From NCBI RefSeq assembly GCF_029867415.1, contig NC_081181.1, forward strand, positions 72,760,144-72,824,143: 64,000 nucleotides of DNA, given 5' to 3'. The stretch comes from Vicia villosa. Its lineage: Eukaryota > Streptophyta > Magnoliopsida > Fabales > Fabaceae. Below the pieces are notes generated by a model. The model did no database searches. It saw only the letters and a program-made list of their open reading frames with translations, and was not told the origin of the DNA. Both the position numbers and the translations under genes were made by a program. Shown in pieces: positions 46,031-55,680 of this stretch. The first letter of the stretch is position 1. Every line of letters starts with the position of its first letter.

Positions 46031-49000
46031 ATGGAAGACTTTGAGCAAGAGAATGAAGAACTCAGAGAAGAGATTAATACTCTCAAAGGTACTGTTGAAA
46101 GGCTCAATAGTATGGTAGAAGCCCTGGTAGTTGCACAGAATCGACCAACGCCAGAAGAACCACAAAGGACTGTGGTTTCCGAGGTTGTTTCTACTCCCAT
46201 TCCTCAGTATACCATGCCGCCTGATCGACCTTGGGGCATGCCGTATAACTTTACTCCAGAAGGGTACATACCTCCAGCTTCTGAAGCTCCAAAAGTCACC
46301 ATGGATATGCGTCCACCGGAGGGTTACAAACCTCTGGAAATTGAAGTTCCAAGAGCAACGGCAATGGGTTTCGCACAACAGAATGCTGAGATTCCAAGAT
46401 CTGCTGTCATGGCTTCTCCACAGCCCATTATGCATACTTTTCCCCCGCAGGGCGGACAAGTATATCATCACGCCCCAAGTGAGGATGTTGGCGTGTATGA
46501 AAGATTGGACGAGTTCCAAGAACAGTTTCTGCAAATGCAGAAGGAACTCAAGACTCTCCGAGGACAAGATCTATTTGGAAAGAATGCTGCAGACCTCTGT
46601 CTGGTTCCAAATGTTAAGATTCCTCACAAATTCAAAGTACCAGAATTCGAGAAGTACAAAGGGAATTCATGCCCACAAAGTCATCTTGTGATGTACGCTC
46701 GAAGAATGTCAACTCAGACTGATAATCAACAATTACTCATTCATTATTTTCAAGACAGCCTGACTGGTGCTGCACTCAAATGGTACATGAACTTGGACAG
46801 TTCAGAGATTCGTACTTTTCGAGACCTCGGAGAGGCCTTCGTCAAACAGTATAAGTACAATCTGGATATGGCTCCCGACAGAGATCAACTCCGGGCCATG
46901 ACTCAAAAGAATAGAGAAAGCTTCAAGGAATACGCTCAGAGATGGCGTGAAGTTGCTGCTCAAATTTGTCCACCACTTGAAGAGAAAGAAATGACAAAAA
47001 TCTATCTCAAAACTTTAAGTCCATTTTACTATGGACGAATGGTTGCAAGTGCGCCAAGTGACTTTACCGAGATGGTAAACATGGGTGTGCGTTTAGAAGA
47101 AGCAGTTCGAGAAGGACGCTTGAGCAAAGAACCAGAATCTTCTGTTGGTCCAAGGAAGTATGGAAGTTCTTTCCAGAAGAAAAAGGATCAAGATGTCAGC
47201 AATGTCTTGCACAAAATCAAGAAGAAATTCCAACCTCAAGTTGCAACAATAACTCCGGTTGTTAACTCAGCGCCAGCTTATCAACCTCAGGTCTCGCAAC
47301 AACAAACTCAACAAAGGTCGCAGCAACCTCAGCAGCAGGTTCGACCTCCAAATTACAACAATCAGGCTCCAAGGTATCCTGCCTTTGACCCAGTACCAAT
47401 GCCGTATGCGGAATTGTTTCCAACATTACTGGCAAAAGGACTCATTCAGACGAGGAGTCCTCCAAATCCTACAAACAGTTCCTCACCATGGTATAAGGCT
47501 GACCAATCTTGTCCCTATCATCAGGGGGCACCAGGTCACAATATTGAGAACTGTTTCCCTTTCAAGATTGACGTCCAACGATTAGTGAAGAGCGGAATGC
47601 TATCCTTCAAAGATACTAATCCAAACGTCCAAGCAAATCCTTTGCCGCAGCATAAAGAAGCTTTAGTAAATCTGATAGATCAACACCCTAACGTCATTCA
47701 AATCTACGACATTCGTCAGATAGGGGAAAATCTTGTCAAGATGCACGCTAAACAAGCTGGGTACGGTCATGTACCACCTCACAACTACTTCACATGTGAA
47801 ATTTGTCCAAAGAATAATCAAGGATGTGCCATAGTTCAAGCTGCATTACAAGAACAAATGGACTTAGGATGGATTCAACATATCCGAGTCAGAACTGAAC
47901 ATGACATCAACATGGTTCAAGGATGTCCAGGAGAATACAAAATCTACAAAGTTGAAGACCTTGAAGGATCGGTAGTCAGGTTCCACAAAACTTTAAATGG
48001 ACTTGCCTACTTTGGAACAGATTTCCACGCTTACAGTAGATGCGAAATCTGTCGAAGAAATTCACGAGGATGTCTGCGTGTTCGCAACGACATTCAAAAG
48101 CTGATGGATGACAATACCATTACTGTTCTTGCCAACAGAGAAGATGATGAAGTCTTTACCGTATCTCCTCAAATTAATCAAGTTGAACCAATGCAAGTCA
48201 AGTATGACAGCAGGAAGACAGCAGTTGCACCACTAGTCATCTACTTACCAGGTCCTGTACCGTATGAGTCCAGCAAGGCTATACCATACAAGTACAACGC
48301 TACATTCATTGAAAATGGTAAGGAAATACCATTACCGTCTGTTGTCAACATTACTGATGTTAGTCAAGTCACCAGAAGTGGACGAGTCTTCAACAGAACA
48401 ACGGAAAATGTGGAGAAACCTTCGGAGGAAGTACCACATAGGCAAGACAATCATCCGACCAATGCTGTTCAAGCGAAAGAAAATTATGAGATCTTGAAGT
48501 TAATCCAGAGGAGTGAATACAACATTATAGATCAATTACTACATACTCCATCTAGGATTTCTGTTCTTTCCCTGCTATTGAGTTCTGAAGCTCATAGGGA
48601 AGCTCTACAGAAAGTTTTGGAACAAGCTTTCGTAGAACCAAGTGTTACAGTAAGCCAATTCAACAACATCGTTGCCAACATCTCCGCCGGAACTAACCTA
48701 AGTTTCTGTGACGAAGATCTTCCTGAAGAAGGAGTGGGCCACAATCTTCCGCTTCACATCTCAGTTGGCTGCGTGGGTGATACACTCACAGGAGTCCTAA
48801 TAGACAATGGATCCTCTCTCAACGTCATGCCGAAATCAACATTATCAAGATTATCTTTCGAAGATTACCCTCTAAGAAAAAGTCATGTCATCGTCAAAGC
48901 ATTTGATGGATCAAGAAAGTCAGTTTTCGGAGAAGTAGATCTTCCCATAACTATTGGACCTCAGACGTTCAAAATCACTTTCCAAGTTATGGACATTCCA

Positions 49001-49594
49001 GCACAATACAGTTGTTTGCTAGGTCGCCCATGGATTCATGAGGCTGGGGCAATTACTTCAACACTTCATCAGAAACTGAAGTTCATAAGAAATGACAAAT
49101 TGGTAACCGTATGTGGAGAACGAGCTCTGATCGTCAGCAACCTGTCATCATTCTCCGACATAGAACCAAAAGAAGTTGTTGGAACTAAATTCCAAGCACT
49201 TTCCTTAGACAAAGGAAAGGAGAAAGCAGCGTCTATTTCTTCATACAAAGATGCAATCCAAGTTGTAAAGGATGGCACTACCAGTGGTTGGGGGCACATT
49301 AATATTCCTACCAACAACAAGAACAGAACAGGAATTGGATTCTTTCCGACATCATCAAAGGCTATTCCAGGGATTGAGGTAGTTCTCCCAATTCAAGAAA
49401 CTTTCTGCAGTGGAGGTTTTCTTCAACCTATTCAACAAACAGTCAATACCATCGGTACGGAAAACACCGATGAAGAGGAATGGTTATCCTATCTTAACAA
49501 AGCAGTGATGAAGTTACTAACAACTTCACCACCAGAAGTCATGGTTCATCAGAAGAAGTTCCTCCTATCCCCGAAGAGACTTGGGATACATTAG
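46031..49594 (+). CDS. gag-pro: Ogre gag-protease polyprotein
   Basis: 1187 codons from ATG 46031 (MEDFEQENEELREEINTLKG). Residues 1-40 form a coiled coil. A proline-rich linker follows, then the pre-capsid motif LCLVPNVKIPHKFKVPEFEK (about 190) and the capsid domain (about 225-360; YFQDSLTGAALKWYMNL, ESFKEYAQRWREVAA). A Q/P-rich stretch (about 415-445) precedes the knuckle-like CPYHQGAPGHNIENC (about 494-508). Two similar Cys motifs, CEICPKNNQGC (about 588) and CEICRRNSRGC (about 670), lie between gag and protease. Protease is at about 905-1020, catalytic Asp at 925 in LIDNGSSLNVMP and LLGRPWIHEAGAI near 995. A frameshift near 49545 ends this frame at 49594 while the original frame goes on. 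Gag and protease themselves look intact. Confidence 0.93.
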   Translation: MEDFEQENEELREEINTLKGTVERLNSMVEALVVAQNRPTPEEPQRTVVSEVVSTPIPQYTMPPDRPWGMPYNFTPEGYIPPASEAPKVTMDMRPPEGYKPLEIEVPRATAMGFAQQNAEIPRSAVMASPQPIMHTFPPQGGQVYHHAPSEDVGVYERLDEFQEQFLQMQKELKTLRGQDLFGKNAADLCLVPNVKIPHKFKVPEFEKYKGNSCPQSHLVMYARRMSTQTDNQQLLIHYFQDSLTGAALKWYMNLDSSEIRTFRDLGEAFVKQYKYNLDMAPDRDQLRAMTQKNRESFKEYAQRWREVAAQICPPLEEKEMTKIYLKTLSPFYYGRMVASAPSDFTEMVNMGVRLEEAVREGRLSKEPESSVGPRKYGSSFQKKKDQDVSNVLHKIKKKFQPQVATITPVVNSAPAYQPQVSQQQTQQRSQQPQQQVRPPNYNNQAPRYPAFDPVPMPYAELFPTLLAKGLIQTRSPPNPTNSSSPWYKADQSCPYHQGAPGHNIENCFPFKIDVQRLVKSGMLSFKDTNPNVQANPLPQHKEALVNLIDQHPNVIQIYDIRQIGENLVKMHAKQAGYGHVPPHNYFTCEICPKNNQGCAIVQAALQEQMDLGWIQHIRVRTEHDINMVQGCPGEYKIYKVEDLEGSVVRFHKTLNGLAYFGTDFHAYSRCEICRRNSRGCLRVRNDIQKLMDDNTITVLANREDDEVFTVSPQINQVEPMQVKYDSRKTAVAPLVIYLPGPVPYESSKAIPYKYNATFIENGKEIPLPSVVNITDVSQVTRSGRVFNRTTENVEKPSEEVPHRQDNHPTNAVQAKENYEILKLIQRSEYNIIDQLLHTPSRISVLSLLLSSEAHREALQKVLEQAFVEPSVTVSQFNNIVANISAGTNLSFCDEDLPEEGVGHNLPLHISVGCVGDTLTGVLIDNGSSLNVMPKSTLSRLSFEDYPLRKSHVIVKAFDGSRKSVFGEVDLPITIGPQTFKITFQVMDIPAQYSCLLGRPWIHEAGAITSTLHQKLKFIRNDKLVTVCGERALIVSNLSSFSDIEPKEVVGTKFQALSLDKGKEKAASISSYKDAIQVVKDGTTSGWGHINIPTNNKNRTGIGFFPTSSKAIPGIEVVLPIQETFCSGGFLQPIQQTVNTIGTENTDEEEWLSYLNKAVMKLLTTSPPEVMVHQKKFLLSPKRLGIH

Positions 49595-49596
49595 GA

Positions 49597-50153
49597 GAAC
49601 CAAGCGGGAAATTCGACTACATGGTGAAATACTCCGCTCCTGAAAGTTCAAGAATCTCTCTTGAAGATATTGTTCCAACTGGATGGAACAGTGATTTTGA
49701 GTACCTCTCTCAGCCAAAAGAGATGTATAACCCTTGCTATTCATCATCAGCATCTGGTGAAGTCATCATTGAGGATTATATCCCCAAGTCACCTTCCAAG
49801 ACTACGGATCTAGAGTTCACATATCTAGTCAATGCCATCTTGGGAGAAGAGCAAGACCAAAATACAGAAGAGGATGATCTCGAAAGTGTCTCCGACAACG
49901 AGTCTCTCCATTCAGAAGATTGGAAGTTTCCTCAAAAGAAAGTTCGATATACTCCACTTGGAAATGGGTATGCTCACACAGCTCAGTCTGCTGAAGTAGA
50001 AGAAGATCGTCTGAGTGTTGCAAAGACAGTGGTTGGTAAATCAAGACCTACCACAGGCCAGCTTAAGCCTAAGGTTCCAGATTACTTAGTGCACAATGGG
50101 GTTCGCCACTACTGGACAGCTGTTGAGGTTTCAACTGTTGTTCGCACTCCTAA
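49597..50153 (+). pseudogene. protease-RT linker region, out of frame with gag-pro
   Basis: The frame continues the polyprotein after the single-base shift near 49545. It is open through EETWDTLGEPSGKFDYMVKY, a serine/acid-rich linker (EEDDLESVSDNESLHSEDW) and HYWTAVEVSTVVRTPK, ending at TAG 50155-50157. Length and acidic composition suit a spacer between protease and RT. The end lies at the proposed intron donor, so this stop need not be a lesion. I do not recognise an enzymatic domain. Confidence 0.7.
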
Positions 50154-50542
50154 GTAGGAACTTTCACCGTTATTTTGTCCTCTCACCATAGCCCAGGGTG
50201 AAGAGATGTTTCATAGGGCTTTGCATTTTACTATTTCTTAGGAAAATGTCCCTCTTTGCTTCGACCAAAGCAATAGAGTTTTGTTTTATAGGGTCTTTGT
50301 TTCAAGAAGTGACTGTCAATAAATAAAAATGTCATTTTGTTCCTTCGTTTAGTTTTCCCTTTTCTTTTTTCGGAAATTGGTAATCCTAAAAAACACCCTT
50401 AAAAAAAAAACATCAAAAAAATCATTAACTGCATACACCGAGTCTTCCCTCGTTGTCTAAATAAAACTTATCACACATATGCAGATTAATCATAAAATAC
50501 CCCGTTGAAACGTGCGACCGTATGACTTCTCCAAGCTTTTAG
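50154..50542 (+). other. probable Ogre intron between protease and RT
   Basis: About 390-415 bp, T- and A-rich, with stops in all useful frames, separating two well-conserved coding parts. Candidate donors: GTAGGA at 50154, or GAG|GTTTCA at 50128, which would keep phase with an acceptor after CTTTTAG at 50542. From 50543 the RT frame is open (FPVFEAEEEEDEE). A spliced intron at this place is documented for pea-type Ogre elements. Exact sites here are uncertain, since the first donor and this acceptor do not join in frame. Confidence 0.6.
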
Positions 50543-53500
50543 TTTCCTGTATTCGAGGCAGAGGAAGAAGAAGACGAAGAAATATCAAAGGAAATTTCAC
50601 GGTTACTTCAACAAAAGGAAGAGGCCATTCAGCCATACAATGAGCCTCTAGAGATCATTAACATTGGTTCCGATGGAAACAGAAAGGAGGTTAAGATTGG
50701 AGCTTCACTCAGTTCAGAGATCAGAGAGAGTTTGATACAGCTGCTCAAAGAATTCTCAGATGTCTTCGCTTGGTCTTATCAAGATATGCCAGGGTTGGAT
50801 ACCAGTATAGTGGAGCATCAGTTGCCATTAAAAGCAGAATGCCCTCCGGTCAAGCAAAAATTAAGAAGAACTCATCCGGAGATGGCCATGAAAATCAAAG
50901 AGGAAGTTCAAAAGCAGATCAACGCAGGTTTCCTCATCACTTCAGAATACCCACAGTGGTTAGCTAACATTGTTCCCGTTCCTAAGAAAGACGGAAAAGT
51001 CCGCATGTGCGTCGACTACAGAGATTTGAACAAAGCTAGCCCTAAGGATGATTTTCCTTTACCACATATTGATATGTTGGTAGACAGTACAGCAAAATCC
51101 AAAGTTTTCTCGTTCATGGACGGATTTTCAGGATACAACCAAATCAAAATGGCACCTGAAGACATGGAAAAAACAGCTTTCATCACCCCCTGGGGCACGT
51201 TCTGCTACCGTGTTATGCCTTTTGGACTAAAGAACGCAGGGGCAACTTATCAAAGGGCCATGACTACGCTTTTCCACGACATGATGCATAAGGAAGTGGA
51301 AGTCTATGTGGACGACATGATTGCCAAATCAGAAAATGAAGAAGATCACATACAGAATCTGACAAAGTTATTTCAACGCTTACGGAAGTTTCAGCTTCGC
51401 CTGAACCCCAACAAGTGCACCTTTGGTGTCTATTCAGGAAAACTCCTTGGTTTCATTGTCAGCAAACGAGGAATTGAAGTAGATCCAGACAAAGTCAAGG
51501 CAATTCAAGAAATGCCTTCGCCCAGAACCGAGAAACAAGTTAGAGGATTTCTTGGACGTCTGAATTACATCTCGAGATTCATATATCTCATGACTGCAAC
51601 TTGCGCTCCTATTTTCAAACTTCTACGGAAAAATCAAAGTTGCGTTTGGACAGACGATTGTCAGAGAGCGTTCGACAGCATTAAGGAATATCTGCTCGAA
51701 CCACCCATCTTGTCTCCTCCAGTGGAAGGAAGACCTTTGATAATGTACTTAACTGTCTTAGAAGATTCCATGGGTTATGTCCTTGGACAGCAAGACGAGA
51801 CAAAGAGAAAAGAGCATGCCATTTACTACCTGAGCAAGAAATTCACTGACTGTGAATCCCGCTACTCCATGCTCGAGAAGACGTGTTGTGCTTTGGCCTG
51901 GGCTGCCAAGCGTCTCCGCCAGTACATGATTCGACATACTACTTGTTTGATCTCTCATATGGATCCAATCAAGTACATCTTTGAGAAGCCTGCTTTAACC
52001 GGGAGAATTGCCCGTTGGCAGATGTTGTTATCAGAATATGACATTGAGTATCACGCACAGAAAGCCGTGAAAGGAAGCATTCTAGCTGAGCACCTGGCTC
52101 ACCATCCACTCAATGGTCATGAATCAACCAGTTTCGACTTTCCGGACGAGGACGTCATGTACCTCAAGATGAAAGATTACGACGAGCCACTACCAGACGA
52201 AGGACCTGAGGTAGGATCCCAGTGGGGCTTAATCTTTGACGGAGCTGTCAATGCTTATGGACGAGGAATTGGGGCAATCATTGTTACACCTCAGGGTACC
52301 CATATTCCATTTACTGCCAGATTAACTTTCAAATGCACAAACAATGAGGCCGAATATGAAGCTTGCATCATGGGTCTCGAAGAAGCCATGGATCTAAGAA
52401 TCAAACATTTGGATGTATATGGAGATTCTTCTTTGGTCATCAATCAAATCAAAGGAGAATGGGAAACACGCCAACCAGGGCTAATTCCTTACAAAGACTA
52501 CGCGAGAAGATTGTTACCATTCTTCGACAGGGTAGATTTTCATCACATTCCTCGTGAAGAAAACAATTTGGCTGATGCATTAGCCACACTCTCTTCCATG
52601 ATTAGGATAAATCATTGGAATGACATTCCTCGAATCGATGTTATGCGCCTGGATAGGCCCGCTCATGTGTTCACAGTAGAAGCAATCATCGACGACAAAC
52701 CGTGGTATCACGACATCAAGAACTTTCTTCAAAAGCAAGAGTACCCTCTTGGGGCGTCAAAGAAAGATAGAAAGACTTTGAGAAAGTTAGCTTGTAGATT
52801 CTTCTTAAATGAAGATGTTCTGTACAAGAGAAACTTCGACATGGTTCTGCTCAGATGCGTTGATAGAAAAGAAGCAGAAGTACTCATGAGAGAAATACAT
52901 GAAGGTTCCTTTGGTACTCACACCAATGGACATACCATGACAAGGAAAATACTGAGAGCAAGATATTATTGGCTGACGATGGAGTCAGATTGCTACCAGT
53001 ACGCAAAGAGGTGTCACAAATGCCATATCTACGCCGATAGAATTCATGTGCCACCATCTCTTCTCAACATACTCTCTTCCCCTTGGCCTTTCTCCATGTG
53101 GGGAATCGACATGATTGGAATGATCGAGCCAAAAGCGTCCAACGGACATCGCTTCATCTTGGTAGCCATAGACTATTTCACCAAATGGGTTGAAGCAGCT
53201 TCATATGCAAACGTTACAAGACAAGTTGTCGTCAGGTTTATCAAGAATCACATCATCTGTCGCTACGGCGTTCCTAGCAAGATAATCGCTGACAATGGGT
53301 CAAATTTGAATAACAAAATGATGAAGGAGCTTTGTGAAGAATTCAAGATCGAACATCACAACTCATCTCCTTACAGACCAAAGATGAATGGAGCTGTAGA
53401 AGCAGCTAACAAAAACATCAAGAAAATCATTCAGAAGATGGTCATCACTTACAAAGATTGGCATGAAATGCTCCCGTATGCTCTTCATGGTTACCGTACA

Positions 53501-53950
53501 TCAGTACGTACTTCGACTGGAGCAACTCCTTTCTCCCTTGTATATGGCATGGAGGCAGTCCTACCAATAGAGGTTGAGATTCCATCAATGAGAGTCTTGA
53601 TGGAGGCAAAATTAACAGAAGCCGAGTGGTGTCAAAGCAGATTCGATGAGTTGAACTTAATCGAAGAAAAGCGAATGACAGCTTTATGCCACGGACAGCT
53701 ATATCAACAAAGAATGAAGAAAGCTTTCGACAAAAAGGTTCGACCTTGCACAATCAAAGAAGGCGACCTTGTACTCAAAAAGATTCAATCTTTTCTCACA
53801 GATTCGAGAGGGAAATGGACTCCCAATTATGACGGCCCCTACGTGGTCAAGAGAGCTTTCTCAGGAGGAGCCTTAATACTCACGACTATGGATGGAGAAG
53901 AATTCACCCGTCCTGTGAACGTCGACGCAGTCAAGAAATACTTCGCCTAA
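50543..53950 (+). CDS. pol: Ogre pol: RT, degenerate RNase H, second RNase H, integrase
   Basis: Open to TAA at 53948-53950; no AUG is needed if it is read after splicing. It begins with an acidic linker (FPVFEAEEEEDEEISKEISR). RT: VPKKDGKVRMCVDYRDLNKA, FSFMDGFSGYNQIKMAP and the catalytic YVDD (about 51305). First RNase H (about 51725-51930): the usual TDAS-type Asp motif is replaced by TVLEDSMG, so it is probably inactive. Second RNase H (about 52220-52600) retains its acidic residues: IFDGAVNAYG, NEAEYEACIMGL, VYGDSSL, ENNLADAL. Integrase: HHCC finger (HEGSFGTHTNGHT ... CHKCH), D,D,E core (GIDMIG, IADNGSN, GAVEAANKN), C-terminal GKWTPNYDGPYVVKR. No chromodomain, as in Tat. No lesion seen. 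Confidence 0.95.
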   Translation, partial: FPVFEAEEEEDEEISKEISRLLQQKEEAIQPYNEPLEIINIGSDGNRKEVKIGASLSSEIRESLIQLLKEFSDVFAWSYQDMPGLDTSIVEHQLPLKAECPPVKQKLRRTHPEMAMKIKEEVQKQINAGFLITSEYPQWLANIVPVPKKDGKVRMCVDYRDLNKASPKDDFPLPHIDMLVDSTAKSKVFSFMDGFSGYNQIKMAPEDMEKTAFITPWGTFCYRVMPFGLKNAGATYQRAMTTLFHDMMHKEVEVYVDDMIAKSENEEDHIQNLTKLFQRLRKFQLRLNPNKCTFGVYSGKLLGFIVSKRGIEVDPDKVKAIQEMPSPRTEKQVRGFLGRLNYISRFIYLMTATCAPIFKLLRKNQSCVWTDDCQRAFDSIKEYLLEPPILSPPVEGRPLIMYLTVLEDSMGYVLGQQDETKRKEHAIYYLSKKFTDCESRYSMLEKTCCALAWAAKRLRQYMIRHTTCLISHMDPIKYIFEKPALTGRIARWQMLLSEYDIEYHAQKAVKGSILAEHLAHHPLNGHESTSFDFPDEDVMYLKMKDYDEPLPDEGPEVGSQWGLIFDGAVNAYGRGIGAIIVTPQGTHIPFTARLTFKCTNNEAEYEACIMGLEEAMDLRIKHLDVYGDSSLVINQIKGEWETRQPGLIPYKDYARRLLPFFDRVDFHHIPREENNLADALATLSSMIRINHWNDIPRIDVMRLDRPAHVFTVEAIIDDKPWYHDIKNFLQKQEYPLGASKKDRKTLRKLACRFFLNEDVLYKRNFDMVLLRCVDRKEAEVLMREIHEGSFGTHTNGHTMTRKILRARYYWLTMESDCYQYAKRCHKCHIYADRIHVPPSLLNILSSPWPFSMWGIDMIGMIEPKASNGHRFILVAIDYFTKWVEAASYANVTRQVVVRFIKNHIICRYGVPSKIIADNGSNLNNKMMKELCEEFKIEHHNSSPYRPKMNGAVEAANKNIKKIIQKMVITYKDWHEMLPYALHGYRTSVRTSTGATPFSLVYGMEAVLPIEVEIPSMRVLMEAKLTEAEWCQSRFDELNLIEEKRMTALCHGQLYQQRMKKAFDKKVRPCTIKEGDLVLKKIQSFLTDSRGKWTPNYDGPYVVKRAFSGGALILTTMDGEEFTRPVNVDAVKKYFA

Positions 53951-53970
53951 ATAATTAAAAAAACAGCTCG

Positions 53971-54138
53971 CTAAGTTGAAAACTCGCAAAGAGCGGCTTA
54001 GGCAAAAAAGAGCGTCTCGGTGAATCGAAAACCCGAAAGGGCGATTCAGGCAAAAATTAGAGACATAAAAAAAATATACATTAATCAATCCCGGTAGACT
54101 TAAAACCCGAAAGGGGTAGTTTACGCAAAAGTTAGGGA
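53971..54138 (+). ncRNA. three post-pol stem-loops, Ogre D
   Basis: Starting about 20 bp after the pol stop. (1) CTAAGTT (53971-53977) with GGCTTAG (53995-54001). (2) TGAATCG (54021-54027) with CGATTCA (54042-54048). (3) TAGACT (54095-54100) with AGTTTA (54118-54123, with G-U). Inside each lies an inner hairpin: CTC-GCAAA-GAG, CCC-GAAA-GGG and CCC-GAAA-GGG. After the arms come GGCAAAAAAGAG, GGCAAAAATTAGAG and CGCAAAAGTTAGGG. Same order as in C, with paired substitutions. Listed as structured RNA inferred by eye. Confidence 0.75.
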
Positions 54139-54899
54139 TATATGGCAAGTAACTGTGTTCAGGACAAACTTGATCATTCAAAATCCATAGCGGAGTATTC
54201 ATCAGCAGTAGGTCATCTTCTACGAAGCACGAATACAGCGCAACTCGGAGTGGAAGGGAAAGATAACGGTTGTCACGTTTCATCGTAGCCCTTTTCCCGA
54301 AAATTACCGATTTCCAACTTTGTAAATACTCCATGGAATCAAGCATTTGGCTGATTACCATTCCATATATAATAATTTGAGCCTTGTGCTTTTCCTTTGC
54401 AATCTAGTCTTATTCAGTTTCTTGAAATGCATTTTAAGTTTAAACAGTCATTTTCTTGAAACAAATGTTTTCATAAAATAAAATGAATTTACTTGCAAAA
54501 ATAAAGGTGAAATTTCTTTCTAAGGTTTACAAACAATAGGAAGAATGCAAACAGTTACTCCGAGAACGGTTGAGACTCCGGGAACCAAGTTTTCCCCATG
54601 AGGTCGCTTTGCGAACATCTCCCGATGACGGATCTTCACTTCAATTCATATTACTCACTTCGGACAGCGGACAACTGATAACCAGGTATTCCCAACAGAG
54701 TTCGAACTACAAGAAGAGGACCTCTTCTGATCCACAAGAATTCAAGTCGTATCATAGGATTTTACATCTGCGACAATTCCATTCACATTCACTTTACATT
54801 TTATCATTGTCATAATATTCATGCATACATTACATCATAATTGCATAGCCGAATCAGGCTTTGATCCTATGAATGCCTAAGTCATAGAGGCATGAACTC
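54139..54899 (+). other. 3' UTR of Ogre D, first part
   Basis: Non-coding, AT-rich, with AATAAAATGAATT and CATTTTATCATTG stretches. I see no ORF with a recognisable domain and no tandem array here. Confidence 0.55.
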
Positions 54900-55590
54900 A
54901 AGTTTCCCCTGCAAGTTCCGGAGAAACTTTTTCCTTCGAGACAACAGTTCATACACAAGGATCTCCCCAAGCAAGTCAACAAATGGTAGTCTCCCTCAAG
55001 GAGATAGTTTGTTCACTTTTGGAATTCCTCAGCCGAGATTCTCCTTCAGAGCGACATTCAACAGTCTTCTTCAGATAAGATAGTCTGCTTCGCATTTTGG
55101 AATTTCCTACAGGTTTGGTATTTCCCCAGCAAGGTCGAGAGATGCCACTTTTTCGTCAAAGAAAATAATTCAGGAAATCTGCCAGCAGATCGATAAATGA
55201 TTCCCCAGCGGAGTCAGCGAATGATGGTCTTCGTCCAGAAGATAGTTCAGATTCCCCAACAAAGTCAGCAAATGGCAGTCTCTTTCAGCAGAAGACAGTT
55301 TGCTCACTTTCTATCACGACAGGGTCAACAAATGGCAGTCTTCCCCGGCAGAAGACAGTTTGTTCCCCTAGCAATTGGCAAATGGCAGTCTTTTCCCAAG
55401 AAAAGACAGTTTGTCTGTTAAATACTCAAGAGATCGACAAATGGCAGTTTCTTCAAACAGTTTGTCTGTTTCAGGGATGTTTAGTTCCCGACAGAGTCGA
55501 TAAATGGTAGTTTTCCCCTTAGGAAAACAGTTTGTTGATTCCCCAGGCACCAGTCGACGAATGGCAGTTTCCACCCCGAAAACAGTTCGT
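54900..55590 (+). repeat. array of two-tier hairpins in 3' UTR of Ogre D
   Basis: At least eight related stem-loops between 54979 and 55590. Outer pairs: AACAAA/TTTGTT (54979), AGCAAA/TTTGCT (55266), AACAAA/TTTGTT (55326), GGCAAA/TTTGTC (55377), GACAAA/TTTGTC (55436), GATAAA/TTTGTT (55499) and GACGAA/TTCGTC (55556); a weaker one lies near 55215. Inner pairs also vary: TCTCC/GGAGA, TCTTC/GAAGA, GTCTTC/GAAGAC, GTCTTTT/AAAAGAC, GTTTTCC/GGAAAAC and GTTT/AAAC. The unpaired joint, TGGCA (or TGGTA) on the 5' side and AG on the 3' side, is nearly constant. Confidence 0.87.
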
Positions 55591-55680
55591 CCGCCTTCAA
55601 ACAAAGTCATTAGCCCCTCAAAAGAGCATGGGCCCATATGACAATCTTTCAAAGATGCCAGGTCAAAAGGGAAGATGGTG

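Noticed and set aside
46013..46567. Antisense 184-codon frame over gag
   Set aside because: Shadow of the well-supported gag-protease frame on the opposite strand.
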